Assembly (NCBI GenBank): GCA_963789175.1
Contig: CAWBJO010000006.1
Coordinates: forward strand, 1 to 64,000
Reading direction: 5' to 3'
Length of the DNA: 64,000 nt
Source: CAWBJO01 sp963789175
Lineage (GTDB): Bacteria > Pseudomonadota > Alphaproteobacteria > Rhizobiales > Aestuariivirgaceae
The translations under genes and the position numbers were made by a program. Of the stretch, positions 25,788 to 32,908 are shown one piece after another. The notes under the pieces are model-generated. The model did not search any database, was not told the origin of the DNA, and was given only the letters and a program-made list of their open reading frames with translations. Positions within the stretch are counted from its first letter, which is position 1. Each line of letters opens with the position of its first letter.

Positions 25788-26660
25788 TCAGCGGCGTTCG
25801 TGATAGCCGAAGATGCCGCGCGGGAAGACGCGGATGGCGATCACGATGGCCACGAACACCAAGAGCTGGCCGATGACTGAGTTGTACTTGTAGGCGAGAA
25901 GCGTCTCGCCCTCGCCGATCAGGAACGCGCCGGTCGGGACGCCGAGCAGATTGCCCACGCCGCCGAGCACGATGACCATGTAGGAGCCGACGGCGTAGCT
26001 GAAGCCCATGGTCGTCGATACCGACTTGATCGGCGCGAGCACGGCACCCGCAATGCCGGCAAGGCCGGAACCGTACATGAAGATGAGCATGTCGATCCTC
26101 GCCGTATCGATGCCGAGGCAGCCCGACATGGCCCGATTGCGACGCACGGCGCGCACCTTCAGCCCGAAATTGGTGCGGAAGATTATATAGAAGGTCAGCG
26201 CCAGCATGAGGATCGCGAGCGCGATGAGAAACATGCGGTAGTACGGATATGGCAGGCGGCCGATGAGGCGCAAGCCGCCATCGAGGATCTTGGGCGCTCC
26301 GACATAGTAGAGCTCGGGGCCGAAGATCACCTTCATCAGCACCTCGAGGATGATCCCGACGCCCCAGGTGGCGAGGAGCGTTTCCAGGGGTCGATCGTAG
26401 ATCCATTGGATGATGCCGCGCTCGACGATCAGGCCGAGCAGGGCGACGACGATGAACGCCACGGGTATGGCGATGAAGGTGTTGCCGCCGAGCTGGCCCA
26501 CGACTGCCGCCGTGTAGGCGCCGACCATGATGAACTGGCCGTGCGCCATGTTGATCACGCCGGCGACGCCGAAGATGACGGCAAGGCCGATGGCCGCAAT
26601 CGCGAGGATGGCCGCGACGCTGATGCCGATCATGATCTGGGAGATGAGAGCTTGCGACAT
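25788..26660 (-). CDS. Urea/short-chain amide ABC transporter permease (UrtB-type, LivH family)
   Basis: This is a 290-residue membrane protein with about eight hydrophobic segments. Family motifs are GVAGVINMAHGQFIMVGAY near the N-terminus, ATWGVGIILEVLMKVIFG in the middle and GVGNLLGVPTGAFLIG toward the end. UrtB proteins of true urea systems often carry an extra N-terminal domain of ~200 residues; this one does not, which fits an amide-type importer or a short UrtB. It is transcribed after the binding-protein gene with an 86-base gap. Confidence 0.92.
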   Translation of the reverse strand: MSQALISQIMIGISVAAILAIAAIGLAVIFGVAGVINMAHGQFIMVGAYTAAVVGQLGGNTFIAIPVAFIVVALLGLIVERGIIQWIYDRPLETLLATWGVGIILEVLMKVIFGPELYYVGAPKILDGGLRLIGRLPYPYYRMFLIALAILMLALTFYIIFRTNFGLKVRAVRRNRAMSGCLGIDTARIDMLIFMYGSGLAGIAGAVLAPIKSVSTTMGFSYAVGSYMVIVLGGVGNLLGVPTGAFLIGEGETLLAYKYNSVIGQLLVFVAIVIAIRVFPRGIFGYHERR

Positions 26661-26746
26661 GTGCTGTCAGGCCGGTTCGGATTGCTCGGGTCGCCAGTAG
26701 AAGGGACGTGCGGCGCGAAGTCGCCGCCGCACGTCTTCAGGTCTCG

Positions 26747-28066
26747 TCAGATGTCCATCGTTCCGGAGCGGTTCTTTTCCTCGGCCCACGGCTTCTTCAG
26801 GCGCTCAAGAACTGTCGGGTTGGTGAAGTCGCAGTCCTTGTTGGGATAGAGGTAGTCCACCCACGGGTCAGGACGGATGCGATCCTGCGAGGTCCAGACG
26901 ATGTCGAACTGTCCATCGTCCCTGGCCTTGCCGATGCGAGCCCAGAGATGGGTGTGATGGTTCTTCTCGTCGATCTTCACCGGACCCTGCGGGGCCTTGA
27001 ACTCCTGGCCGGGCAAGCCGTCGTAGATCAGGCCGTCGGTGTCGGTGGAGCCGACCTTCTCGATGGCCTGGGCGAGGAGATAGGTCTGGAAGTAGGCCGC
27101 TTCCATCACCGCGTTGGTCACCTGGTTGGCGCCGTACTTCGCCTTGTAGCGTTCGACGAAGGACTTGTTTTCCGGCGTGTCGACCGACTGGAAGTAGTTG
27201 AACGACGTATAGTGACCGGCGGCATTCTCCGGTCCCATAGCCGCCGTCTCCTGCTCGGTGGTGATCGGCGTGCAGATCGGCAGGTCGGCAGCGGTAAAGC
27301 CGAACTGACGCATCTGCTTGTAGAACGCGACGATCGAATCGCCGACGAGATCGGAGAAGACGATGTCGGCGCCACTGCCGGCGATGTTGTTGATGATCGT
27401 CGAGAACTCGGTGTGTCCAAGCGGCGCATATTCCTCGCCGACGTTCTCGCCGCCGTGCTTGTCGAGAAGAGCCTTCACTTCGCGGTTCGTCTCCTTCGGA
27501 TAGATGTAGTTCGATCCGATCATGTAGAACTTCTTGCGGCCGAGAGTCTGGAGGATCCACGGCACGAAGTCGTCGAGCTGCTGATTCGGAACGGCTCCAG
27601 TGTAGAAGCAGTTCTTCGAGCACTCCTGCGCTTCATAGAGAGTCGGGTAGAGGAGCAGGCCGTTGAATTCCTCGAAGACCGGCAGGACGGACTGGCGGCT
27701 CGCCGACGTGTAACAGCCGAGCACGGCCGCGACCTTGTCTTCGAGGAGCAGCTTCTTGGCCTTCTCCGCGAACACCTGCACGAGCGATTGCGGGTCTTCG
27801 ATAACGGGAACGAGCTTCTTGCCCATCACGCCGCCCTTGGCGTTAATTTCCTCGATGGCGAGAAGCTCGGCGTTGTGAAGCGAAGTCTCGATGATGGCGA
27901 TCGTGCCGCTCAATGAGTGCAGGATGCCGACCTTGATCTCGCCGCTCTCCTGCGCCTTGGCGATGTTGCGCTGGAAGTAGTAAGGGGCGGTCGTTCCGAG
28001 AACCAAGGCACCCAGGCTGGCGGTCGAGCCCTTGAGAAACGATCGTCTTTTGATTTTGCGTTCCAT
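26747..28066 (-). CDS. Urea/short-chain amide ABC transporter substrate-binding protein (UrtA/FmdD-like), Tat-type signal
   Basis: The start MERKIKRRSFLKG at 28066 is preferred over the ATG two codons earlier because it leaves ~6 bases after the GGAGG site. The signal has a twin-arginine motif (RRSFLKG), so the protein is probably exported folded. The mature protein is a type I binding protein: IKVGILHSLSGTIAI, LLYPTLYEAQECSKN, FYTGAVPNQQ and MIGSNYIYPKETNRE. These are shared with amide-binding AmiC and urea-binding UrtA. It is the first gene after the ANTAR leader and terminator (28105-28209), so the whole importer plus fmdAB should depend on antitermination. The best substrate guess is formamide, acetamide or urea. 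Confidence 0.93.
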   Translation of the reverse strand: MERKIKRRSFLKGSTASLGALVLGTTAPYYFQRNIAKAQESGEIKVGILHSLSGTIAIIETSLHNAELLAIEEINAKGGVMGKKLVPVIEDPQSLVQVFAEKAKKLLLEDKVAAVLGCYTSASRQSVLPVFEEFNGLLLYPTLYEAQECSKNCFYTGAVPNQQLDDFVPWILQTLGRKKFYMIGSNYIYPKETNREVKALLDKHGGENVGEEYAPLGHTEFSTIINNIAGSGADIVFSDLVGDSIVAFYKQMRQFGFTAADLPICTPITTEQETAAMGPENAAGHYTSFNYFQSVDTPENKSFVERYKAKYGANQVTNAVMEAAYFQTYLLAQAIEKVGSTDTDGLIYDGLPGQEFKAPQGPVKIDEKNHHTHLWARIGKARDDGQFDIVWTSQDRIRPDPWVDYLYPNKDCDFTNPTVLERLKKPWAEEKNRSGTMDI

Positions 28067-28104
28067 TGACATTTCCTCCCTGTAGGCCATTGCCAAAACA
28101 CAAA

Positions 28105-28140
28105 GCCCCACCTGTCGTCCTCGCGGAGACCAAGTGGGGC
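28105..28140 (-). terminator. Intrinsic terminator in the leader of the amide operon
   Basis: On the minus strand a GCCCCAC / GTGGGGC stem encloses a 22-base loop that itself can pair (TCC-GCGA-GGA). The tract TTTGTGTTTTGG follows. It ends about 40 bases before the start codon of the binding-protein gene, after the promoter and the two ANTAR-like hairpins. A terminator in this position must be bypassed for expression, as in the amidase operon of Pseudomonas. Confidence 0.85.
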
Positions 28141-28160
28141 TTCACTGCCCAACGATATCG

Positions 28161-28209
28161 GTGGCGGCACTGCCACATTCGCGGCGCTCTGCAGCTTTGG
28201 AGAGCGCCG
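28161..28209 (-). promoter_or_regulatory. ANTAR-type two-hairpin RNA antitermination element
   Basis: Reading the minus strand, the first hairpin (28182-28209) has an 8-base stem CGGCGCTC / GAGCGCCG, a short imperfect extension and the loop AAAGCT. After a 5-base linker the second (28161-28176) has stem GTGGC / GCCAC and loop AGTGCC. Both hexaloops have A at position 1 and G at position 4, the published signature of RNA sites bound by ANTAR proteins. A terminator follows 20 bases later and an ANTAR protein (amiR) is encoded upstream. A further perfect 7-base stem (28220-28241) precedes it but its loop does not fit the motif. Confidence 0.8.
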
Positions 28210-28311
28210 ATGTTCTCAACGGCAAGCAATCATCCTTGCCGAACACCGGCCTATCGACGATCCACGCTCCATTCGAACGGAACGCAGGTCGTGCTAGGCA
28301 CCGTCAGTGAA

Positions 28312-28341
28312 TTTGTAGGAGACAACCTTCGGTCTTGTCAA
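28312..28341 (-). promoter_or_regulatory. Predicted sigma-70 promoter of the amide transporter operon
   Basis: The minus strand shows TTGACA (28336-28341), an 18-base spacer and TACAAA (28312-28317). This would start a leader of about 240 bases that includes both ANTAR hairpins and the terminator. An inverted repeat GACAA / TTGTC spans the -35 region and could bind a regulator. It lies in the gap between amiC and the binding-protein gene. Confidence 0.5.
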
Positions 28342-28387
28342 CAAACGCGACGTATCGTCGAGAGACTTCGAACAACGTCCGACGTCG

Positions 28388-29509
28388 TCAGTGGCTCACG
28401 AGATAGGGATCGGGCTTCACGGCATTCAGCGACTCCCTGATCACGTCGAACTGCCCTTCGCGGTTGACGCGGCCGAGCCTAGTCCACAGGTTGGTGTGGC
28501 TGCTGTCGCTGTCGATGGCGATCTTGCCTTGCGGCGCTTCGAACTCGCTTCCGAGAATAAACGGCCGTAATACATCGGGATTCATGGTGTTGGCTTCGGC
28601 GAGCGCCTTGGCGAAGATGCGCACCTGGAAGTAAGCGGCCTCGACGCAGAGGTTGGTCGGCTGGTCTTCCCCGAAGCGCTTCTTGTAGCGACTGACGAAG
28701 GCGGCATTGTCCGCGGTGTCGACGCTCTCGAAATAGGGAGCGGCCGTGAAGTGTCCGCACGCAACGTCGCTACCCATGAGCTTCACTTCGGCCTCCGAAG
28801 TTGTAAGGCTGGCGATGGGCACAACTTGGGGATCGAAGCCGGCGTTGGCGTAGGCCTGGTAGAGATAGGCCGTGGCTTGGCCGACAACGGTGGAGAAAAT
28901 GACGTCGGGCGCCATGTTCGAGACGTCGCGCATCAGGAGCCGGAACTCCGATGGCTTGGCGCCCATGTCGAGATAATGCTCACCGACGACCTCGCCGCGG
29001 CGCTGGCGCAGGAGCTCGCGAATGATGCGGTTCGACTCGCGCGGATAGATGTAGTCGGAGCCGATGAGATAGAAGCGCTTGCCGTAGTTCTCGATCATGA
29101 AATCGACGAGCTCTACGCTGTTCTGGTTGGGAGCGGCGCCCGTATAGATGATGTTGGGTGAATATTCAAAACCCTCATAGAGCGTCGGATACCAGAGAAG
29201 GCCGTTGCGCCGTTCGAAGATGGGAAGGACCGCCTTGCGGCTGCTCGACGTGTAGCAGCCGAAGACCGTGCTGACCCCGTCCTCGGTCAGCAGCTTGTCG
29301 GCGAAGCGGACGTACTTCTCGCAGCTCGATTCCGGATCGTAGAGGATCGGGACCAGCTCGCGGCCATTGACTCCGCCTTGCTCATTTATCTCCTCGATGG
29401 CGAGCATGGTGCCGCGCAGTTGCGTTTCCTCGATCACGGCCGTGTTACCGGTCTGCGAGAACAGCACGCCGACTCGCCAAGGCTCGTGATCCGAATCTTT
29501 CAGTCCCAC
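28388..29509 (-). CDS. amiC: AmiC-like cytoplasmic amide sensor (negative regulator of AmiR)
   Basis: This 373-residue protein is closely related to the exported binding protein at 26747-28066 (YTGAAPNQN, GSDYIYPRESNRI, GNTAVIEETQLRG) but has no signal peptide. It starts MGLKDSDHEPWRVGVLFSQ with GTG after a GGGAGG site. That is the hallmark of AmiC, a periplasmic-type fold kept in the cytoplasm, which in Pseudomonas binds AmiR and releases it when amide is bound. The amiR gene lies 40 bases upstream on the same strand. It could still be a second transport component, but the missing signal and the ANTAR neighbour favour the sensor role. Confidence 0.87.
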   Translation of the reverse strand: MGLKDSDHEPWRVGVLFSQTGNTAVIEETQLRGTMLAIEEINEQGGVNGRELVPILYDPESSCEKYVRFADKLLTEDGVSTVFGCYTSSSRKAVLPIFERRNGLLWYPTLYEGFEYSPNIIYTGAAPNQNSVELVDFMIENYGKRFYLIGSDYIYPRESNRIIRELLRQRRGEVVGEHYLDMGAKPSEFRLLMRDVSNMAPDVIFSTVVGQATAYLYQAYANAGFDPQVVPIASLTTSEAEVKLMGSDVACGHFTAAPYFESVDTADNAAFVSRYKKRFGEDQPTNLCVEAAYFQVRIFAKALAEANTMNPDVLRPFILGSEFEAPQGKIAIDSDSSHTNLWTRLGRVNREGQFDVIRESLNAVKPDPYLVSH

Positions 29510-29549
29510 CGAAAATCCTCCCGCGAAGCGGCCGTTGCCGCTTCAGTAT

Positions 29550-30140
29550 CTAGCGCTTCTTGTCGGACAGCACCTCATTCAGCTCGACGACCGCCGAGGC
29601 GATCATGCCGACCGACACTCGGCGCCGCATCGCCTGCTCGCGCAGAAAATTGTAGGCCTCCGGCTCGTCTATCTGCCTCTGCTGCATCAGGATCGCTTTC
29701 GCCTGCTCGACCTTGCGGTAGGAGCGCAACGTCTCCTCGAGCTTCGAAATCTTCGACTGCTGGCGCTGCTGGAACTTGGCATTGTTCGCGGCGACCATGA
29801 CGTGGGGAAGTATATCGGCGGTCTCGATCGGCTTGAGCATCACCGCATGCGGCGTCACCTCGCCGACGATCCGCACGTTGTCGGGCCGCCCGGGATCAAG
29901 AACGCCAAGGACGGCCAAGCCGGGAACGGCAGTCGCCGCTTCGAGAAGGGGGCGCGACACGGGGTCCACGAGGCAAACCAGCATGTCCTGGTCGGTATCC
30001 GGCACGGCGGGAGGCGGCCAGGCGCACTTGACGGTGGCGCCGGCGCGCTGAAAGCAGCGAATGACGAGTTCGCCCTCGGCATCACGCGGGTGGGCGAGGA
30101 CGACGCGAAGCTCACGCAAGCTTGCAGGGCCGTTCAACAA
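29550..30140 (-). CDS. amiR: AmiR-like ANTAR-domain transcription antiterminator
   Basis: This is a 196-residue protein, the length of Pseudomonas AmiR. The N-terminal ~125 residues are a degenerate receiver-like domain (ELRVVLAHPRDAEGELVIR). A coiled-coil helix follows (FQQRQQSKISKLEETLRS), then the ANTAR domain from ~140 (VEQAKAILMQQRQIDEPEAYNFLREQAMRRR). The start is TTG at 30140 after a GAGGAAG site. It is expected to bind the hairpin pair at 28161-28209 in nascent RNA and prevent the terminator at 28105-28140 from forming, under control of AmiC. Confidence 0.9.
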   Translation of the reverse strand: MLNGPASLRELRVVLAHPRDAEGELVIRCFQRAGATVKCAWPPPAVPDTDQDMLVCLVDPVSRPLLEAATAVPGLAVLGVLDPGRPDNVRIVGEVTPHAVMLKPIETADILPHVMVAANNAKFQQRQQSKISKLEETLRSYRKVEQAKAILMQQRQIDEPEAYNFLREQAMRRRVSVGMIASAVVELNEVLSDKKR

Positions 30141-30287
30141 ACGCTTCCTCTCACGCCACTGCCTTCGCTACGACGAAGGAGAGCCCTTGGCTCGAAGAAT
30201 GAAGCAAGGTCGGGGGGAAAGCAACAGGACCCGGCGACCTGCCGGCCGCGGTTGACACGCCCGCTTCCATACGGAAGTTACGTGAGG

Positions 30288-31463
30288 ATGGGTGACCGTG
30301 CGGCGCAATATGACGCGACTCGAGAGACGGTTCTGCGCCTCGCTTCCGCCGTCCTGCTGATGAGCGCACTCGGCACTCTCTACAGCTGGAGCGTCTTCGT
30401 CTCGTACCTGGAACCGGAATACGGACAGCGGGCCGCCGTGAGCGCGATCTTCTCGGCAGCGGTCGTGTTCTTCGCCGTCGGCATGGTCGTCGGGCCGCGG
30501 CTCGGGCTGAGCGGCGCCAATGGCGCCCTGACGGTGTGCGCGCTCGCCGCCGCCGGCGTCGCGCTGGCGGGGACGGGGCATTCCTACTGGGTGGTCTTCG
30601 TCGGTTTCGGAGTCCTTTTCGGCTTGGCGAACGGGCTCGGGTACAGCCTGAGCCTGAAAGTGGTGCAGTCGGCGCCGCTGGCGCGGACCGGGACCCTGAC
30701 GGGCGTCGCCGTCGCGAGCTACATGCTGGGTTCGATCATCGGCGCGCCGCTCCTCGCCGCATCGCTCGCCCGTCTCGGCTACGGCGCAACCTTCACGCTG
30801 CTCGCCGCCGTGCTGGTCGCAGTCGGAGCGATCGTCTTCGCGCTGTTGCGCGCGTCCACCCAAGGCGGACCGCGGACCGATGGTGCCAAAAGCGAAATCG
30901 CGTGGCCGACCGCACGCGACTACGCGAAACTGTGGACATGCTTCTTCTTCGCCAGCATCGCCGGGGTCACCGCACTCGGACACGCGGCTCCGATCACCGC
31001 CTCCTTCGGAGGATCGATCCGCGACGGCGTCGCCGCCGCCACACTCTGCGCGCTCGGCAACGGTGTCGGGCGGCTTGGCGGCGGGTGGCTGTGCGATCGC
31101 TACAGCGCAGGTAAGGTGATCGGCGCGGCCGCCGCGGCAATTTTCGCCGCAGCCGCGGCCATGCTCTCGTTTCCCATCACGACGACGGCGTTGCTGGGGC
31201 TCTTCGCAATCAGCGTCGGATATGGATGCATCGCATCGGCTCTCCCGTCGGCGATCGCGAGGACCTATGGTGCGGAGAGCGCCGGCCGGATCTACGGACG
31301 AATATTCACCGCATGGGGGGCGGCGGGTCTCTTCGGTCCGCTTGCCGCGGGATGGCTTTTCGAATGGACCGGCGATTACCGAGCGGCGATCCTGATCACG
31401 GCCGCTGCCGGCGCCATCGCGACGGTCGCGGGCAAGTCCTTCAAAGCGCCGCAGAGTGACTAG
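30288..31463 (+). CDS. MFS transporter, oxalate/formate-antiporter-like (OFA) family
   Basis: From the ATG at 30288 the protein has 391 residues and twelve hydrophobic segments. The first-helix motif LMSALGTLYSWSVFVSYLEPEYG and the GLANGLGYSLSLKVVQ region are typical of OFA-type carriers, and a GNGVGRLGGGWLCDR loop follows helix 8. The frame is open far upstream, but that part is antisense to amiR and is not coding. It is divergent from amiR, so a formate or carboxylate exported or imported in the same pathway is possible (formate is the product of formamidase), though this is only inference. Confidence 0.85.
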   Translation: MGDRAAQYDATRETVLRLASAVLLMSALGTLYSWSVFVSYLEPEYGQRAAVSAIFSAAVVFFAVGMVVGPRLGLSGANGALTVCALAAAGVALAGTGHSYWVVFVGFGVLFGLANGLGYSLSLKVVQSAPLARTGTLTGVAVASYMLGSIIGAPLLAASLARLGYGATFTLLAAVLVAVGAIVFALLRASTQGGPRTDGAKSEIAWPTARDYAKLWTCFFFASIAGVTALGHAAPITASFGGSIRDGVAAATLCALGNGVGRLGGGWLCDRYSAGKVIGAAAAAIFAAAAAMLSFPITTTALLGLFAISVGYGCIASALPSAIARTYGAESAGRIYGRIFTAWGAAGLFGPLAAGWLFEWTGDYRAAILITAAAGAIATVAGKSFKAPQSD

Positions 31464-31480
31464 CTCGGAAGCCGAAGACG

Positions 31481-32170
31481 TCAGCGCGCGGGCAGCAGGG
31501 TCGGAACCTCGCCGAGCGTGGGCACAAGAACGTCGATGCGGCCGGGGATGCGGTCGTCCGGGAGGCCCATGCGGTCGATGCGCGCCACCCGGAAGCCGAA
31601 ATTCGCCGCGGCCTGGGCGTCCCAGGGGTTTCCGGACACGAAGAGGATGGCACGCGGGTCACGGAGATCGAGTCGCTTGAGCGCCTGTGCGTAGACGCGT
31701 GGATCGGGTTTGTAGACGCCGACCTCCTCGACCGAGACGACCACCTCGATGAGGTCTTCGAGCCGTGCCGCAGAGACGGCAGAGGCCAGCATCTCCGGCG
31801 TGCCATTGGAAAGGATCGCGGTCCGGTACTTCAACCTCGTCAGCTCGGCGAGACACGGGCGCGCATCGGGATATGGCTCGACCGTCGAATATAGCCGCAT
31901 GAGTTCGTCGCGCAGGCCCGGATCGACAACGGACTGCAGGCTCAGCACGTAGTCGAGTGCGTCGGACGTCACCTGACGGAAGTCGACATGAGCTTGCATG
32001 AGGCTGCGCAGCCACGTGTATTCGAGCTGCTTGCGACGCCACAGGGCGGCCAAGTCGGCCGCCGACGGGCCGATCCGCTCCGCCACTGCGGCCACGGGGG
32101 CGTTTATGTCGAACAGGGTGCCGTAGGCGTCGAACACGCAGGCTTCGATGCCTTCAATTCGCGACGCCAT
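31481..32170 (-). CDS. Haloacid dehalogenase type II (HAD superfamily)
   Basis: This 229-residue protein has the start MASRIEGIEACVFDAYGTLFD. The HAD motifs are the nucleophile Asp in VFDAYGTLFD, SNGTPEML (motif II), the Lys in GVYKPDPRVY (motif III) and FVSGNPWDAQAA (motif IV). The ACVFDAYGTLFD and SVEEVGVYKPDPRVYA patterns are those of L-2-haloacid dehalogenases, which remove halide from 2-haloacids with inversion. It converges on the MFS gene. Activity on real haloacids is common but not universal in this group. Confidence 0.88.
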   Translation of the reverse strand: MASRIEGIEACVFDAYGTLFDINAPVAAVAERIGPSAADLAALWRRKQLEYTWLRSLMQAHVDFRQVTSDALDYVLSLQSVVDPGLRDELMRLYSTVEPYPDARPCLAELTRLKYRTAILSNGTPEMLASAVSAARLEDLIEVVVSVEEVGVYKPDPRVYAQALKRLDLRDPRAILFVSGNPWDAQAAANFGFRVARIDRMGLPDDRIPGRIDVLVPTLGEVPTLLPAR

Positions 32171-32239
32171 TTCCGGAACCCCATCACCCAGACATGCGTT
32201 CAGGCCAGAAACGAACATGCCTAGTGCAGGGAGCTTGCC

Positions 32240-32479
32240 ATGAACCAAGTCATCTACAAAGTCGTGCCCCATGACGGAGGGTGGGCCTACAAGGTCGGAG
32301 ACGTGTTTTCGGAGCCTTTCCGGACTCACGGTGCGGCGCTGGACGCGGCACGCCGGGCAGCGGTGGAACAGCAGCTCCCCGGCGAGACGGCCGGCATCTC
32401 CTGGGAAGACGAGACCGGAAAATGGCACCAGGAGGTGGCCAGCGGAACTGATCGGCCAGTGACGCGGGTCGAGCCCTGA
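32240..32479 (+). CDS. DUF2188 domain-containing small protein
   Basis: This 79-residue protein matches DUF2188 in its repeated HDGGWAYKVGD / DETGKWHQEV layout and its central AALDAARRAAVEQQ helix. An AGGGAG site precedes the ATG. The function of the family is unknown. It is divergent from the dehalogenase gene, with 69 bases between their starts. Confidence 0.75.
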   Translation: MNQVIYKVVPHDGGWAYKVGDVFSEPFRTHGAALDAARRAAVEQQLPGETAGISWEDETGKWHQEVASGTDRPVTRVEP

Positions 32480-32649
32480 AGGGGCTTTCCTCGGCGCTCA
32501 TTCTCAGGCGCATTAAGGAGTGTGGCGGCCGCCATCACGAATTGTCCTTATTTACGACGGAACGGCGCGCTAACCTGATTCGTATCGAGCGCCTTCCGGG
32601 GTTCCACGCGCAATTCTCATCTCATTCCCTGTCAGTCGAGTCGGATGTC

Positions 32650-32790
32650 GTACGTAGTGCGTTCACCACTACGCGAGACAGATCTCGCGACCTGCCTGCC
32701 CGCAGGTCGTAGAGAAGGAGGAAGTAGTGGCCTCTCTACTTCCCAAGGGCGGCGGCACTTCTTGGCGGAGGAGCCGTCGCCCTCCTCTTT
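32650..32790 (+). ncRNA. Candidate structured small RNA with terminal hairpin
   Basis: The gap 32480-32908 has no convincing gene but holds a dense run of perfect hairpins: CGTAGTG/CACTACG (32653-32673), CGCGAG/CTCGCG (32672-32689, exclusive with its neighbours), CGACCTGC/GCAGGTCG (32688-32709) and GGAAGTAG/CTACTTCC (32720-32743). A final stem GGGCG-x-CGGC/GCCG-x-CGCCC (32747-32782) is followed by TCCTCTTT. This is the shape of an independently terminated RNA on the plus strand. It contains an AAGGAGG and a complementary CCTCCT, so it could pair with itself or with ribosome-binding sites. Alphaproteobacteria carry several trans-acting sRNA families of this kind; no specific family was confirmed, and no promoter was recognised. 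Confidence 0.5.
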
Positions 32791-32908
32791 AGGCGAGTCG
32801 ACCGATACTGTCTGTCACCTCAAATCCACGCTGCGCCACGAATTGGGCTAGCTTGGAATGACGATGCGCATTCGATAGGCTCGCGAGCGTCGACGAGGGG
32901 AATGGAAC

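Noticed and set aside
28220..28241. Third ANTAR hairpin
   Set aside because: The stem CGGCAAG/CTTGCCG is perfect but its 8-base loop does not have the A1/G4 hexaloop pattern; the two hairpins downstream fit better.
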